Assembly: GCA_017550745.1 (NCBI GenBank)
Contig: JAFZOG010000060.1
Location: 1-48,078 of the forward strand
DNA: 48,078 nucleotides
Direction: 5' to 3'
Source: Clostridia bacterium
GTDB lineage: Bacteria; Bacillota; Clostridia; Christensenellales; Aristaeellaceae
Shown here piece by piece: positions 7,147-14,799 of this stretch. Made by a program: the position numbers and the translations under genes. Positions within the stretch are counted from its first letter, which is position 1; every line of letters starts with the position of its first letter. Below the pieces are notes generated by a model. It saw only the letters and a program-made list of their open reading frames with translations, made no database searches and was not told where the DNA came from.

Positions 7147-7353
7147 ATGGAATCCCCTGTTCCTGAAACAAAGCAACCACCAAATACCGAATCAAAAACA
7201 TATCGCGTTGAGGATATATGCAGACTCCTTAATATAGGAAGATCCTCTGCCTATAATCTCGTTCGGGAGGGGCATTTCAAGACCGTGCGGATCGGGACTG
7301 CAATCAGGATTTCCAAGAAGTCCTTTGATGAGTGGTTAGAAGCACAACAATAA
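7147..7353 (+). CDS. Excisionase-like DNA-binding protein (MerR-type helix-turn-helix)
   Basis: 68 residues with a single winged-helix domain at about residues 18-66 (YRVEDICRLLNIGRSSAYNL, then KTVRIGTAIRISKKSFDEWL), the pattern of the excisionase-family DNA-binding domain. The start ATG at 7147 is preferred over the longer open frame from 7027 because AAAGGAGGGA precedes it and the promoter lies upstream. It is 24 bases before the integrase gene, so the two form an operon. By family it bends attachment-site DNA to direct the integrase toward excision. Confidence 0.88.
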   Translation: MESPVPETKQPPNTESKTYRVEDICRLLNIGRSSAYNLVREGHFKTVRIGTAIRISKKSFDEWLEAQQ

Positions 7354-7377
7354 CCAATCATAAAAGGAGGCCTACCC

Positions 7378-8775
7378 ATGGCTACTGTGAAAAAACGCGG
7401 TAAATCCTACAGTGTAGTGTATACTTATCTCAATGAAGTCGGAGAGAAGAAGCAGAAATGGGAAACTTACAAAACCAAGAAGGAGGCGGATAAGCGGCGG
7501 GTTGAGATTGAAGGCACAATGGCTAACGGCACTTTCATTTCTCCCAATAATCAAACCGTTGAGGATTTCCTGAAAGATTTTGTTTCTCTGTATGGTGAAA
7601 AGAAATGGGGAATCTCTATGTATGATTCTTCTACAGGGCTCATAAGGAACTACATAGTCCCCATTATTGGTCAAGTTCCGATCCAGGCATTTAACGCCCG
7701 CACCGTGGACGTATTTGTTCAGAAACTTCAAAAGACGAAGCCCGTACATTGCAAATGGAGAAAGGCAGCGACCAGTTACCTTACACCGGCAAGCATTGAA
7801 AAGATCATCAAACTGCTTCGATGCGCTTTTCAGCAGGCTGTTCGCTGGGAACTTATAGGCAAGAATCCTTTCGATGATCCTATCCTTCCCAAAACAAGGT
7901 ATAAACCTCGTGACATTTGGGATGCCGATATGATCCGAAAAGCATTGGATGCTTGTAAGGATAATCAGTTGTATGTCGCTATGAATCTGGCATTTGCATG
8001 TTCGCTCCGTGTTGGTGAGATTTTGGGATTGACCTGGAACAATGTTCACATCGAAGATGAAGATATTGCTGCAGACAATGCCTGGATTTTCATTGACAAG
8101 GAACTGGAGAGGGCGCACATTGATACCATTGAACGCCTTGGAGAACGGGATGATATTCTCAAAGTATTCGACCCCATCATGTCCGCAAGCAATAAGACCA
8201 GGCTCGTGTTGAAGCGGCCCAAGACGGACAGCAGCGTGAGAAGAATCTGGCTGCCTAAAACGCTCGCCTATATCCTGCGTGAATGGAAAAACGTCCAGGA
8301 AGCCCAAAAACGCTTTCTTGGAGAGGAATACCAGGACTTCGATCTTGTTGTGGCGCTGGAAAATGGCAGGCCATCCGATAACCGCAATATTGAAAAGTCT
8401 TTCAGTAAATTGAGGGAAGCGGCTGGATTGCCGAGGGTATGCTTTCATTCGCTTCGCCATTCCAGTACGACCTATAAGCTGAAACTGAATCATGGTGATC
8501 TGAAAGCGACCCAGGGCGACACCGGCCATGCCCAAGTGGACATGATAACGAAAATCTATGCTCACATTCTGGATGAAGATCGGAAGGTAAACGCGCAGAA
8601 ATTTGAATCGGCTTTCTATTCTGTAACTGACCTTCGGACAGTGACCCCGCCGCCCGAAAAGGAGAATCCCGGAATTGATATTGCTCAGCTGATAGACGGA
8701 TTGCAAAAATCGCCCGAATTAGCAAACACGCTTCTCACGGTCTTGCAAGCCCAAAAATCTGCTAATCTTAATTAG
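7378..8775 (+). CDS. int: Tyrosine recombinase/integrase of the mobile element
   Basis: 465 residues, full length for a Tn916-type integrase. An N-terminal arm-binding domain (1-55) is followed by a SAM-like core-binding domain (about 60-165) and the catalytic domain (about 175-405). The catalytic set is complete: R211 (CSLRVGEIL), K282 (KRPKTDSS), H357 and R360 (HSLRHS), H384 (GDTGHAQ) and Y394 (KIYAHIL). The start ATG follows AAAGGAGG. The gene points at tRNA-Arg(CCT) 140 bases away, so the element most likely integrated at that tRNA. Five ATTAGCA heptamers at its 3' end could be arm-type sites. A roughly 60-residue polar tail follows the catalytic tyrosine. Confidence 0.95.
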   Translation: MATVKKRGKSYSVVYTYLNEVGEKKQKWETYKTKKEADKRRVEIEGTMANGTFISPNNQTVEDFLKDFVSLYGEKKWGISMYDSSTGLIRNYIVPIIGQVPIQAFNARTVDVFVQKLQKTKPVHCKWRKAATSYLTPASIEKIIKLLRCAFQQAVRWELIGKNPFDDPILPKTRYKPRDIWDADMIRKALDACKDNQLYVAMNLAFACSLRVGEILGLTWNNVHIEDEDIAADNAWIFIDKELERAHIDTIERLGERDDILKVFDPIMSASNKTRLVLKRPKTDSSVRRIWLPKTLAYILREWKNVQEAQKRFLGEEYQDFDLVVALENGRPSDNRNIEKSFSKLREAAGLPRVCFHSLRHSSTTYKLKLNHGDLKATQGDTGHAQVDMITKIYAHILDEDRKVNAQKFESAFYSVTDLRTVTPPPEKENPGIDIAQLIDGLQKSPELANTLLTVLQAQKSANLN

Positions 8776-8829
8776 CAAGCGATTAGCAAATAGGGAGAAC
8801 CATTGGAAACGGTTCGTGTCGGATTAGCA
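8718..8829. repeat. Cluster of five ATTAGCA heptamers at the element end
   Basis: ATTAGCA occurs at 8718-8724, 8771-8777, 8782-8788 and 8823-8829 and, inverted, at 8760-8766. They span the integrase 3' end and the gap before the tRNA. Spaced short repeats at this place are typical of arm-type integrase binding sites. Function is inferred from position. Confidence 0.5.
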
Positions 8830-8876
8830 GGATTTTTGAAAAAAACGCCGAATTGTTCTGACTGGCTGAGCAAAAG

Positions 8877-8911
8877 AAAAAACCGTCGCAAATCCTTGAT
8901 TTACAACGGTT
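8877..8911 (-). terminator. Intrinsic terminator after tRNA-Arg(CCT)
   Basis: On the minus strand AACCGT pairs with ACGGTT and TAAATC with GATTT around AAG, followed by a run of six Ts. It begins immediately after the encoded CCA of the tRNA. Confidence 0.75.
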
Positions 8912-8912
8912 C

Positions 8913-8989
8913 TGGCGCGCCCGGCGTGGCTTGAACACGCGGCCTGTCGCTTAGGAGGCGACCGCTCTATCCAACTGAGCTACGGGCGC
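8913..8989 (-). tRNA. tRNA-Arg (anticodon CCT), CCA encoded
   Basis: The cloverleaf is complete: acceptor GCGCCCG with CGGGCGC, D-arm GCTC/GAGC, anticodon stem GTCGC/GCGAC with loop CTCCTAA, T-arm GCGTG/CACGC with loop TTCAAGC, discriminator G and an encoded CCA. It reads AGG codons. It is the only intact member of a four-part array and lies next to the mobile-element integrase, so its 3' half is the likely attachment site. Confidence 0.93.
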
Positions 8990-9008
8990 AAAGCACGTTT
9001 TAACCCTC

Positions 9009-9081
9009 GTCAGGGGGCGGTGTAGACTCGAACTCCTACCGCTTAGGAGGCGACCGCTCTATCCTGCTGAGCTACGGGACC
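9009..9081 (-). pseudogene. Degenerate tRNA-Arg(CCT) copy 2
   Basis: The D-arm and anticodon arm match the intact tRNA (GCTCAG...GAGC, CTCCTAA). The acceptor starts GGTCCCG and has no complement, and only five bases lie between the anticodon stem and the TTCGAGT loop, so the variable loop is lost and the T-stem mispairs. It is not expected to be functional. Confidence 0.6.
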
Positions 9082-9097
9082 ATGTGCCCGGAAAGCC

Positions 9098-9319
9098 TTA
9101 TTTTTTCAAGGATTTCCGAAGCTTGAAGAATTCTGTCTCTTGGTATATACTGGCAATATCCGTTACCAGATCGGGTGACCTGTTAGCTGGAATCTTGCCT
9201 CGGTCGGGTATCAACACCTCATTTTTGACTGAACGCCCGCCTTCTGTTAGCAGTTTGGCGGCCGTCCAGATCGCTTTGGAAGTGCAGATTTGCCCTGTCA
9301 GGGGAATCCCGTCACTCAT
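9098..9319 (-). CDS. Unassigned ORF between broken tRNA copies
   Basis: 73 codons filling the segment between tRNA copies 2 and 3. The product (… TSKAIWTAAKLLTEGGRSVK …) faintly recalls the C-terminal part of a periplasmic sugar-binding protein, but no family can be named with confidence and no ribosome-binding site is evident. It may be a fragment carried in by whatever interrupted the tRNA array. Confidence 0.2.
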   Translation of the reverse strand: MSDGIPLTGQICTSKAIWTAAKLLTEGGRSVKNEVLIPDRGKIPANRSPDLVTDIASIYQETEFFKLRKSLKK

Positions 9320-9343
9320 TTTTGGCGGGCGTCAACCGCTTTA

Positions 9344-9382
9344 TTAGGAGGCGACCGCTCTATCCTACTGAGCTACGGGCGC
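9344..9382 (-). pseudogene. tRNA-Arg(CCT) 5' half, copy 3
   Basis: Sequence is identical to the intact tRNA from the acceptor through the anticodon loop except one base in the D-loop, and it stops exactly after CTCCTAA. The upstream spacer (to 9414) is also shared with copy 1, so about 70 bases at 8952-9021 and 9346-9414 are direct repeats. A fourth, more decayed copy of the acceptor and D-arm is at 9417-9442. Confidence 0.65.
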
Positions 9383-9475
9383 AAAGCACGTTTTAACCCT
9401 CGTCAGGGGGCGGTATATCTATCCTGCTGAAGTATGCGCGCAGGTAGGACGGCGAGCCGCCTTCAATGCCTGCTT

Positions 9476-9504
9476 ATCTTATCATAAACCGGATGCGATT
9501 GCAA
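9476..9504 (-). promoter_or_regulatory. Promoter of the tRNA-Arg array
   Basis: On the minus strand TTGCAA (9499-9504) and TAAGAT (9476-9481) are 17 bases apart. It lies between the era stop codon and the first (decayed) tRNA copy. No promoter is visible directly upstream of the intact tRNA, which suggests the array is one transcription unit. Confidence 0.6.
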
Positions 9505-9555
9505 GCGCTTCAAGAAAAAAGTCAGGCAGATCAAGAAAAAGCCAGACAGAATAAA

Positions 9556-10455
9556 CTATCGGTTCCGCACATAACCCAGGGTCTTCAGGTCTTCGGCGGA
9601 GTCGCGCCAGCCGGGGCGAACCTTGACCCAGAGCTGCAGGTTTATGTGCATTCCCAGCAGGCTCTCGATGTCGGTGCGGGCTTCCGCGCCGATTTTTTGC
9701 AGCATGGCGCCTTTTTTGCCGATGATGATGCCCTTGTGGGAATCACGTTCGCAGTAAATGGTAGCGTCGATTTCCATGAAATGCTCATTCAGCTTCTTCA
9801 TGGCCATCATCTCCACGCCGATGCCATGGGGCACTTCGTCCCGCAGGTTGCGCAGCGCTTTTTCCCGGATCAGTTCGGCGCAGATGTCGCGTTCGGGCTG
9901 GTCGGTGAGCATATCGTCCGGGAAATACTTGGGGCCCGCAGGCAAATGGGCGGTCAGCTCCGCTTTCAGGGCGTCCACGCCGTCGCCGGATTTGGCGCTG
10001 AGGGGCAGGATGGCATCATAACCGGCGTCCTTGAAGGAATCAATGATGCCCAGCAGATTCTTTGGCTCCACCAGATCCACCTTGTTCAGCACCAGCAGCT
10101 TGAACACTTTTTTTCGGCTCATCTCCTCCACGATGCTGCGGTCGTGGGGGCCGACGGCGGTCACATCCACCACCACCAGCAGCGCGTCGATGCCCTCCAT
10201 GGCCTCCTCGATGGACTGCACCATGAACTCGCCCAGCTTGGTGCGGGGGCGATGGATACCGGGCGTGTCCACAAACACGATCTGGCAGTTTTCTCCGCCC
10301 ATGATCCCCATCACCCGGTTGCGGGTCGTCTGGGGGCGGCTGGATACGATGGCGACCTTTTCTCCCACCAGGGTATTAAGCAGCGTGGATTTGCCCACAT
10401 TGGGCCGCCCTACGATGGTGGCGAAGCCGGAATGAAAGCTCTTGTTTTCAGACAT
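9556..10455 (-). CDS. era: GTPase Era
   Basis: 299 residues, the normal Era length. The GTPase domain has GRPNVGKS at 16-23 (G1), DTPG at 63-66 (G3), NKVD at 124-127 (G4) and SAK at 153-155 (G5). A C-terminal KH domain carries GKKGAMLQKIG. Era binds the 3' end of 16S rRNA and helps 30S ribosome maturation. The start follows AAAGGG, 31 bases after the ybeY::cdd stop, making it the last gene of the yqfC operon. In Bacillus the next gene is recO; here a tRNA array follows. Confidence 0.97.
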   Translation of the reverse strand: MSENKSFHSGFATIVGRPNVGKSTLLNTLVGEKVAIVSSRPQTTRNRVMGIMGGENCQIVFVDTPGIHRPRTKLGEFMVQSIEEAMEGIDALLVVVDVTAVGPHDRSIVEEMSRKKVFKLLVLNKVDLVEPKNLLGIIDSFKDAGYDAILPLSAKSGDGVDALKAELTAHLPAGPKYFPDDMLTDQPERDICAELIREKALRNLRDEVPHGIGVEMMAMKKLNEHFMEIDATIYCERDSHKGIIIGKKGAMLQKIGAEARTDIESLLGMHINLQLWVKVRPGWRDSAEDLKTLGYVRNR

Positions 10456-10485
10456 ATGGATCCCTTTCCAATCGCGTATTAGGTA

Positions 10486-11385
10486 TTATTCCTTGCCGAG
10501 AATATCCAGCATCCCGGTGTTGGGGCCGAAGCTGTGGGGCAGCAGGTCGTACAGCATGGCTTCATCCCGCTCATCGCCGCAGGACACGATGACCCGCAGA
10601 GCGGGCGCAAACTCGTTCAGCACCTGGCGGCAGATGCCACAGGGCCAGGCCATGGACTTTTCAGCGGCGATGGCAATGGCCGCAAACTCCGTCACTCCCT
10701 CGCTGACCGCCTTGAACAGGGCGGTGCGCTCCGCGCAGTTCCCCGCGCCATAGGAGGCGTTTTCGATGTTGCAGCCCTGGAACACTCGGCCGTTTCGGGC
10801 CAGCAGCGCCGCGCCGACCTTAAAATGAGAATAAGGAGAATAGGAATACTGCATGGCTTCCTTCGCAAGGGCAATCAACTCGTCGTCCGTGACCCGGCCG
10901 ATCCCGGCACGGTTCAGCGCTTTTTCTTCCATAGCACGCATCCTTTCTTTGTCTTCGTCCCGCATATGGTCGTAACCCATCAAATGAAACATGGCGTGGG
11001 CGGTGAGATAGGCAAATTCCCTGTTCAGGGAATGGCCGTATTCCGCCGCCTGCTCCCGCGCACGGGGGAGGGAGATGACGATGTCGCCCAGAAAGCACCG
11101 GCCTGTTTCGTCCCGCTCCGGCAAGAGTTTTTTTTCGCAGTGTCCCAAAGTGCGGTTCGGCTTACAGTCCGTGGAGGGGAAAGAGAGCACGTCGGTCGCC
11201 CGGTCGATGCCGCGGTATGCCCGGTTGATTTCCCGGATGCCCGCATCGTCGGTCACGCGAAGCTGGGCGTACACCGGTAGCGTAAGGCCCTCCGCCTCCA
11301 CGCAGGCGTTTGCCGCCGCCTGCAGCAGCGTGTCCGCGCCTTGCGGCATGGATTCCTCCCAAACAATGTCCAAAAACGCGCTCAT
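10486..11385 (-). CDS. ybeY-cdd: Fusion of rRNA maturation RNase YbeY with cytidine deaminase
   Basis: 299 residues in one unbroken frame. Residues 1-164 are YbeY, an endoribonuclease acting on the 16S rRNA 3' end, with the zinc histidines H130, H134 and H140 in HAMFHLMGYDH. Residues 165-299 are cytidine deaminase, with NIENASYGAGNCAERTA (C217, E219) and PCGIC (C249, C252) for zinc and catalysis. In Bacillus these are separate genes of the same operon with dgkA between them; here dgkA is absent and the two enzymes are joined with almost no linker. The start overlaps the pgpH stop by ATGA. Both active sites look intact. Confidence 0.93.
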   Translation of the reverse strand: MSAFLDIVWEESMPQGADTLLQAAANACVEAEGLTLPVYAQLRVTDDAGIREINRAYRGIDRATDVLSFPSTDCKPNRTLGHCEKKLLPERDETGRCFLGDIVISLPRAREQAAEYGHSLNREFAYLTAHAMFHLMGYDHMRDEDKERMRAMEEKALNRAGIGRVTDDELIALAKEAMQYSYSPYSHFKVGAALLARNGRVFQGCNIENASYGAGNCAERTALFKAVSEGVTEFAAIAIAAEKSMAWPCGICRQVLNEFAPALRVIVSCGDERDEAMLYDLLPHSFGPNTGMLDILGKE

Positions 11386-13817
11386 GGCTCGTCCTCTTCC
11401 GTTTCGGGCGGCAGCGCGGGTTCAGCAGGCCCGTCCTTTCCCCCGGCCTTTTGTTCCGCAGCTTCCTTTGCTTTCAGCTCCCGCTCCATCTCCTTGGTGG
11501 GCAGGGGCTCGATGGTGATCAGTTTTTCCACGGACACCGGTTTGGAGGCGGGGATCGGCTCCACCGTCACCAGCCTGGAGGGGCCCAGGGGGGTCACCCT
11601 GGGCACCGCGTAATCTTCCTTGCCGGCGCCGGGAGCATTCCCTTCCTTTTCCTGCATGATCTCAGCGGCGTTTTTTTCCGCCTGGCGCTGAACCTGCACT
11701 TCATCCATATCCGGGTATTCGATGCGCTCATGGAACACGCCCACCAGCACTTGGCTGGCAGCGGCGCAGATGCGCTCGATATCGCGCAGGGTCAGGGGGC
11801 TGTCGCTGAGCTGGCCGTCCTCCAGCTTGCCACGCACCAGCTTGACGATGAATTCCTCAATTCCTTCCGGCGTGGGGGTTTTCATGGTGCGCACGGCGGC
11901 CTCGATGGTGTCGCACAGCATCACGATGGCGGCCTCCTTCGTGGTGGGCGGATGGCCGTCGTAGCGGAAAACGTTGATGTCCACCGGGTTTCCGTTGGCC
12001 TGCTGCAGGGCTTTATGGTAGAAGAACATGACGGGGGTATTGCCGTGATGCTGGGCAATGATCTGCTGCACCGCCTCCGGCAGCCGGTATGCCTTCGCCA
12101 AGGCTACGCCGTCCCGGGTGTGGGCGGTGATGATGGCGGCGGAAACATAGGGATCCACATGGTCGTGGGCGTTCACGCCGCCGATCTGGTTTTCGGTAAA
12201 ATAGGAGGGGCGCTTCAGCTTGCCGATATCATGGTAATAGCCGCCCACGCGGGCCAGCAGCGGGTTGGCCCCGATGGCTTCCGCAGCGGCTTCCGCCACG
12301 TTGGACACGATGGTGCAGTGGTGATAGGTGCCCGGCGCTTCCAGCAGCAGCCGCCTCAGCAGCGGCTGATTGGGATTGGACAATTCCATCAGCTTCATGG
12401 GCGTAGGCAGATTAAAGATCATCTCCAAAAGCGGCTGGAACCCGATGCACAGCAGCGCGCCGATCAGCGCCCCGCCGCCCATCCAGGCGGTATGGGCCAT
12501 CGCGCTGGACAGCTCGTTATTGGTCATCAGGCCGATGGCGAGGATGGCGATGAAATCGATCCCCCCTGCCACCGCGCCGGACAAAAGCACCCACAGCCTG
12601 CTGGTATGCCGGTTCATGACCAGCGCCGCCGCCGTGCCGGAGAGCAGGCCGGTGACGATCATGGTCACCATTTTTTCCGTGTATTCCTCGCTGCCGCCCG
12701 CGGCGACGGCCGCCACCAGGACGGTCAGCGCCGCGTTGCAGATCACGGCGGGACGCAGGCCCAGCAGCGCGGTCATCAGCAGCGCGCACAGCACCGTGGG
12801 CGCCAGGTAGGCATTGGCGATGCGCGCCACCAGGCTGATGGCCAGCGTGACGATGAAAACGGTGAACATGAGCAGGATCTTGCTGGTATCCTCCATCACG
12901 CTGTTTTCTTTTTTATACCGAAGCAAAAAGAGCATCACAGCCATCACCAGGGCCACCAGCAGCGCTGCGCCGATATATATGGTCATATCCACTTCGCCGC
13001 TGCTGAGCAGGCCCAGGGTGGACAGCATGGCCAGCTGATTGGCCGTGATCCTGCCCTGGCCCCGCACTACGATATTCTGCCCCTGTTTATAGACGACGGG
13101 TTCCACGGCTTCCCGGGCCGCTTCCCGGGCCGCTTCGGTCACTTCCTGGTCAATGAGCATATTCGCCTGAACGCAGGCGTTCAGCACAGCGGGCACGATA
13201 TTCTGGCCCAGGGTGATGGAGATGCGGTAGTTCACGATCTGGCGGATGTTGTACACCGCCGTGGATTCCTGGCCCTGCGTCACGTGGCCCTGCATGGTGC
13301 TCTGCAAAACGGCGTAGAGGAGCGTATAGGCCTCCTCCAGTTCCTCCATCTTGCAGCGCATCAGGCTGGTCAGCTGGTAATCCGACAGGCTGATCAGGGT
13401 CAGCAATTCCCGGGCGTAAGACAATTCCTCCTTGGTATACACCTTCGCGGTGGAATCGTTGCTGAGGGTACCCGCATACTGGCGCACAGCGCGGAGCTGG
13501 GTAAAAATCTGGTCAAAATCGCTCATGACCTCCTCGGTGATCCCTTCCTGAAAACGGTAGGTGGGGGTCACCTGGGCCTCGGCTTCCTTACGCCTCTGCT
13601 CGGTGCTCAGCTCGTCCACCACGTCCTTGGTGGCGGCGATGGTGGTGGTGGGCACCATGCCCACCTGCAGGTTGTAACGCATGGGCACGATGGCCACCTC
13701 AAACAGGCCGATGATGATTGCCGTGCCCACAGCATAGATGAGCAGTCGGATGGCGTCGGCGGAGCGGAACGCCTCCCTGAGCGGTCTTTTCTTCCCATTC
13801 CGGTCTTTCTGTTTCAT
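11382..13817 (-). CDS. pgpH: 7TM receptor with intracellular HD hydrolase domain (PgpH/YqfF type)
   Basis: 811 residues. An N-terminal membrane helix (about 25-50) and a long extracytoplasmic 7TMR-HDED segment are followed by about seven membrane helices (roughly residues 265-460) and an HD domain. The HD domain has YHHCTIVSNV near residue 500 and GGYYHDIGK near 530. In Firmicutes this family hydrolyses cyclic di-AMP. The last 110 residues are an unusual proline- and glutamate-rich tail with two similar units (VTVEPIPASKP and ITIEPLPTKE). It overlaps phoH and ybeY by ATGA on both sides, so the operon is tightly coupled. Confidence 0.93.
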   Translation of the reverse strand: MKQKDRNGKKRPLREAFRSADAIRLLIYAVGTAIIIGLFEVAIVPMRYNLQVGMVPTTTIAATKDVVDELSTEQRRKEAEAQVTPTYRFQEGITEEVMSDFDQIFTQLRAVRQYAGTLSNDSTAKVYTKEELSYARELLTLISLSDYQLTSLMRCKMEELEEAYTLLYAVLQSTMQGHVTQGQESTAVYNIRQIVNYRISITLGQNIVPAVLNACVQANMLIDQEVTEAAREAAREAVEPVVYKQGQNIVVRGQGRITANQLAMLSTLGLLSSGEVDMTIYIGAALLVALVMAVMLFLLRYKKENSVMEDTSKILLMFTVFIVTLAISLVARIANAYLAPTVLCALLMTALLGLRPAVICNAALTVLVAAVAAGGSEEYTEKMVTMIVTGLLSGTAAALVMNRHTSRLWVLLSGAVAGGIDFIAILAIGLMTNNELSSAMAHTAWMGGGALIGALLCIGFQPLLEMIFNLPTPMKLMELSNPNQPLLRRLLLEAPGTYHHCTIVSNVAEAAAEAIGANPLLARVGGYYHDIGKLKRPSYFTENQIGGVNAHDHVDPYVSAAIITAHTRDGVALAKAYRLPEAVQQIIAQHHGNTPVMFFYHKALQQANGNPVDINVFRYDGHPPTTKEAAIVMLCDTIEAAVRTMKTPTPEGIEEFIVKLVRGKLEDGQLSDSPLTLRDIERICAAASQVLVGVFHERIEYPDMDEVQVQRQAEKNAAEIMQEKEGNAPGAGKEDYAVPRVTPLGPSRLVTVEPIPASKPVSVEKLITIEPLPTKEMERELKAKEAAEQKAGGKDGPAEPALPPETEEDEP

Positions 13818-14785
13818 GCTCCGTCCCCTTCTTTCGCCTCATATGCTTCGTAGGCGCGGACGATCTTCTGTACCAGTTCATGGCGCACCACGTCGCGGGC
13901 GGTCAGCGTAACAACGCTGATGCCCTCCACGTTTCCCAGCACTTCCATGGCTTCCACCAGGCCGCTTTTCCGGCCCTTGGGCAGGTCGATCTGGGACACG
14001 TCGCCGGTCACGATGCAGCGGGAGGACGCGCCCAGGCGGGTCAAAAACATTTTCATCTGTTCGGGGGTGGTGTTCTGGGCTTCATCCAGAATGATGAACG
14101 CGTCGGCCAGCGTGCGGCCCCGCATGAAGGCCAGGGGGGCCACTTCCAGCGTGCCGCGCTCCGTCAGGCGCTGATAGCTTTCCACGCCCATGATCTCGTA
14201 CAGCGCGTCGTACAGGGGCCTGAGATAAGGATCGACCTTCTGGGTCATATCCCCGGGCAGGAAGCCCAGCCTCTCCCCCGCTTCTACCGCGGGCCGGGTG
14301 AGCACGATGCGCTCCACTTCCTTGTTTTTCAGCGCCACCACAGCCATGGCCATGGCCAGGTAGGTTTTGCCCGTTCCGGCGGGGCCGACGCAGATGGTCA
14401 GCTCCCCGTTTCTCACGGCGTTCACATATTCGCGCTGGCCCAGGGTCTTGCACTGGATGCGGCGGCCCCGGTGGGTGATGGCCACCACGTCGCCGAGGAT
14501 TTCCTCGATCTCGTCCAGCCGCCCGTCGCGGGCCAGGGCCACGGCGTAGCGGATGCGGGAGGCGTCCACGATTTCCCCTTTTCGCAGCATGTCCAGCAGC
14601 TTCCGGATCACCTGTTCCGCCATTTCCACGTCCGGCCCGTTCCCCTGCAAAACCAGTTCCTGGCCGCGCAGGGAAGCGGCCACGTTCATCTCCTGCTCCA
14701 GAGCGGCCATATTGCGGTCGTTCATGCCGAACAGGGACAGGTAGGATTCCATGTTTTCAAGTGTCAGCAGCAAAAAATCGCGCAT
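13814..14785 (-). CDS. phoH: PhoH-family ATPase/RNase-associated protein
   Basis: 323 residues. Residues 1-100 are an N-terminal KH-like part and 110-315 the PhoH ATPase core, with Walker A GPAGTGKT at 134-141 and Walker B IILDEAQN at 231-238. Sensor and arginine-finger type residues follow in TGDVSQIDLP. PhoH proteins are cytoplasmic P-loop ATPases linked to RNA processing, and their genes sit beside ybeY widely in bacteria. The start at 14785 is 14 bases after the yqfD stop; a downstream ATG (MESYLSLFG) is a less likely alternative. Confidence 0.93.
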   Translation of the reverse strand: MRDFLLLTLENMESYLSLFGMNDRNMAALEQEMNVAASLRGQELVLQGNGPDVEMAEQVIRKLLDMLRKGEIVDASRIRYAVALARDGRLDEIEEILGDVVAITHRGRRIQCKTLGQREYVNAVRNGELTICVGPAGTGKTYLAMAMAVVALKNKEVERIVLTRPAVEAGERLGFLPGDMTQKVDPYLRPLYDALYEIMGVESYQRLTERGTLEVAPLAFMRGRTLADAFIILDEAQNTTPEQMKMFLTRLGASSRCIVTGDVSQIDLPKGRKSGLVEAMEVLGNVEGISVVTLTARDVVRHELVQKIVRAYEAYEAKEGDGA

Positions 14786-14799
14786 CTCCTTCGGGCTGT

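Noticed and set aside
7372-8706. 444-codon frame opposite the integrase gene
   Set aside because: The plus strand holds all six catalytic residues of a tyrosine recombinase.
9009-9081. Second functional tRNA-Arg
   Set aside because: The acceptor has no complement and the variable loop is missing, so it is given as a pseudogene.
11310-13853. 847-codon open frame opposite the pgpH gene
   Set aside because: It is a histidine- and glycine-rich mirror of a strongly supported gene with intact HD and membrane motifs; a high GC content keeps the antisense frame open.
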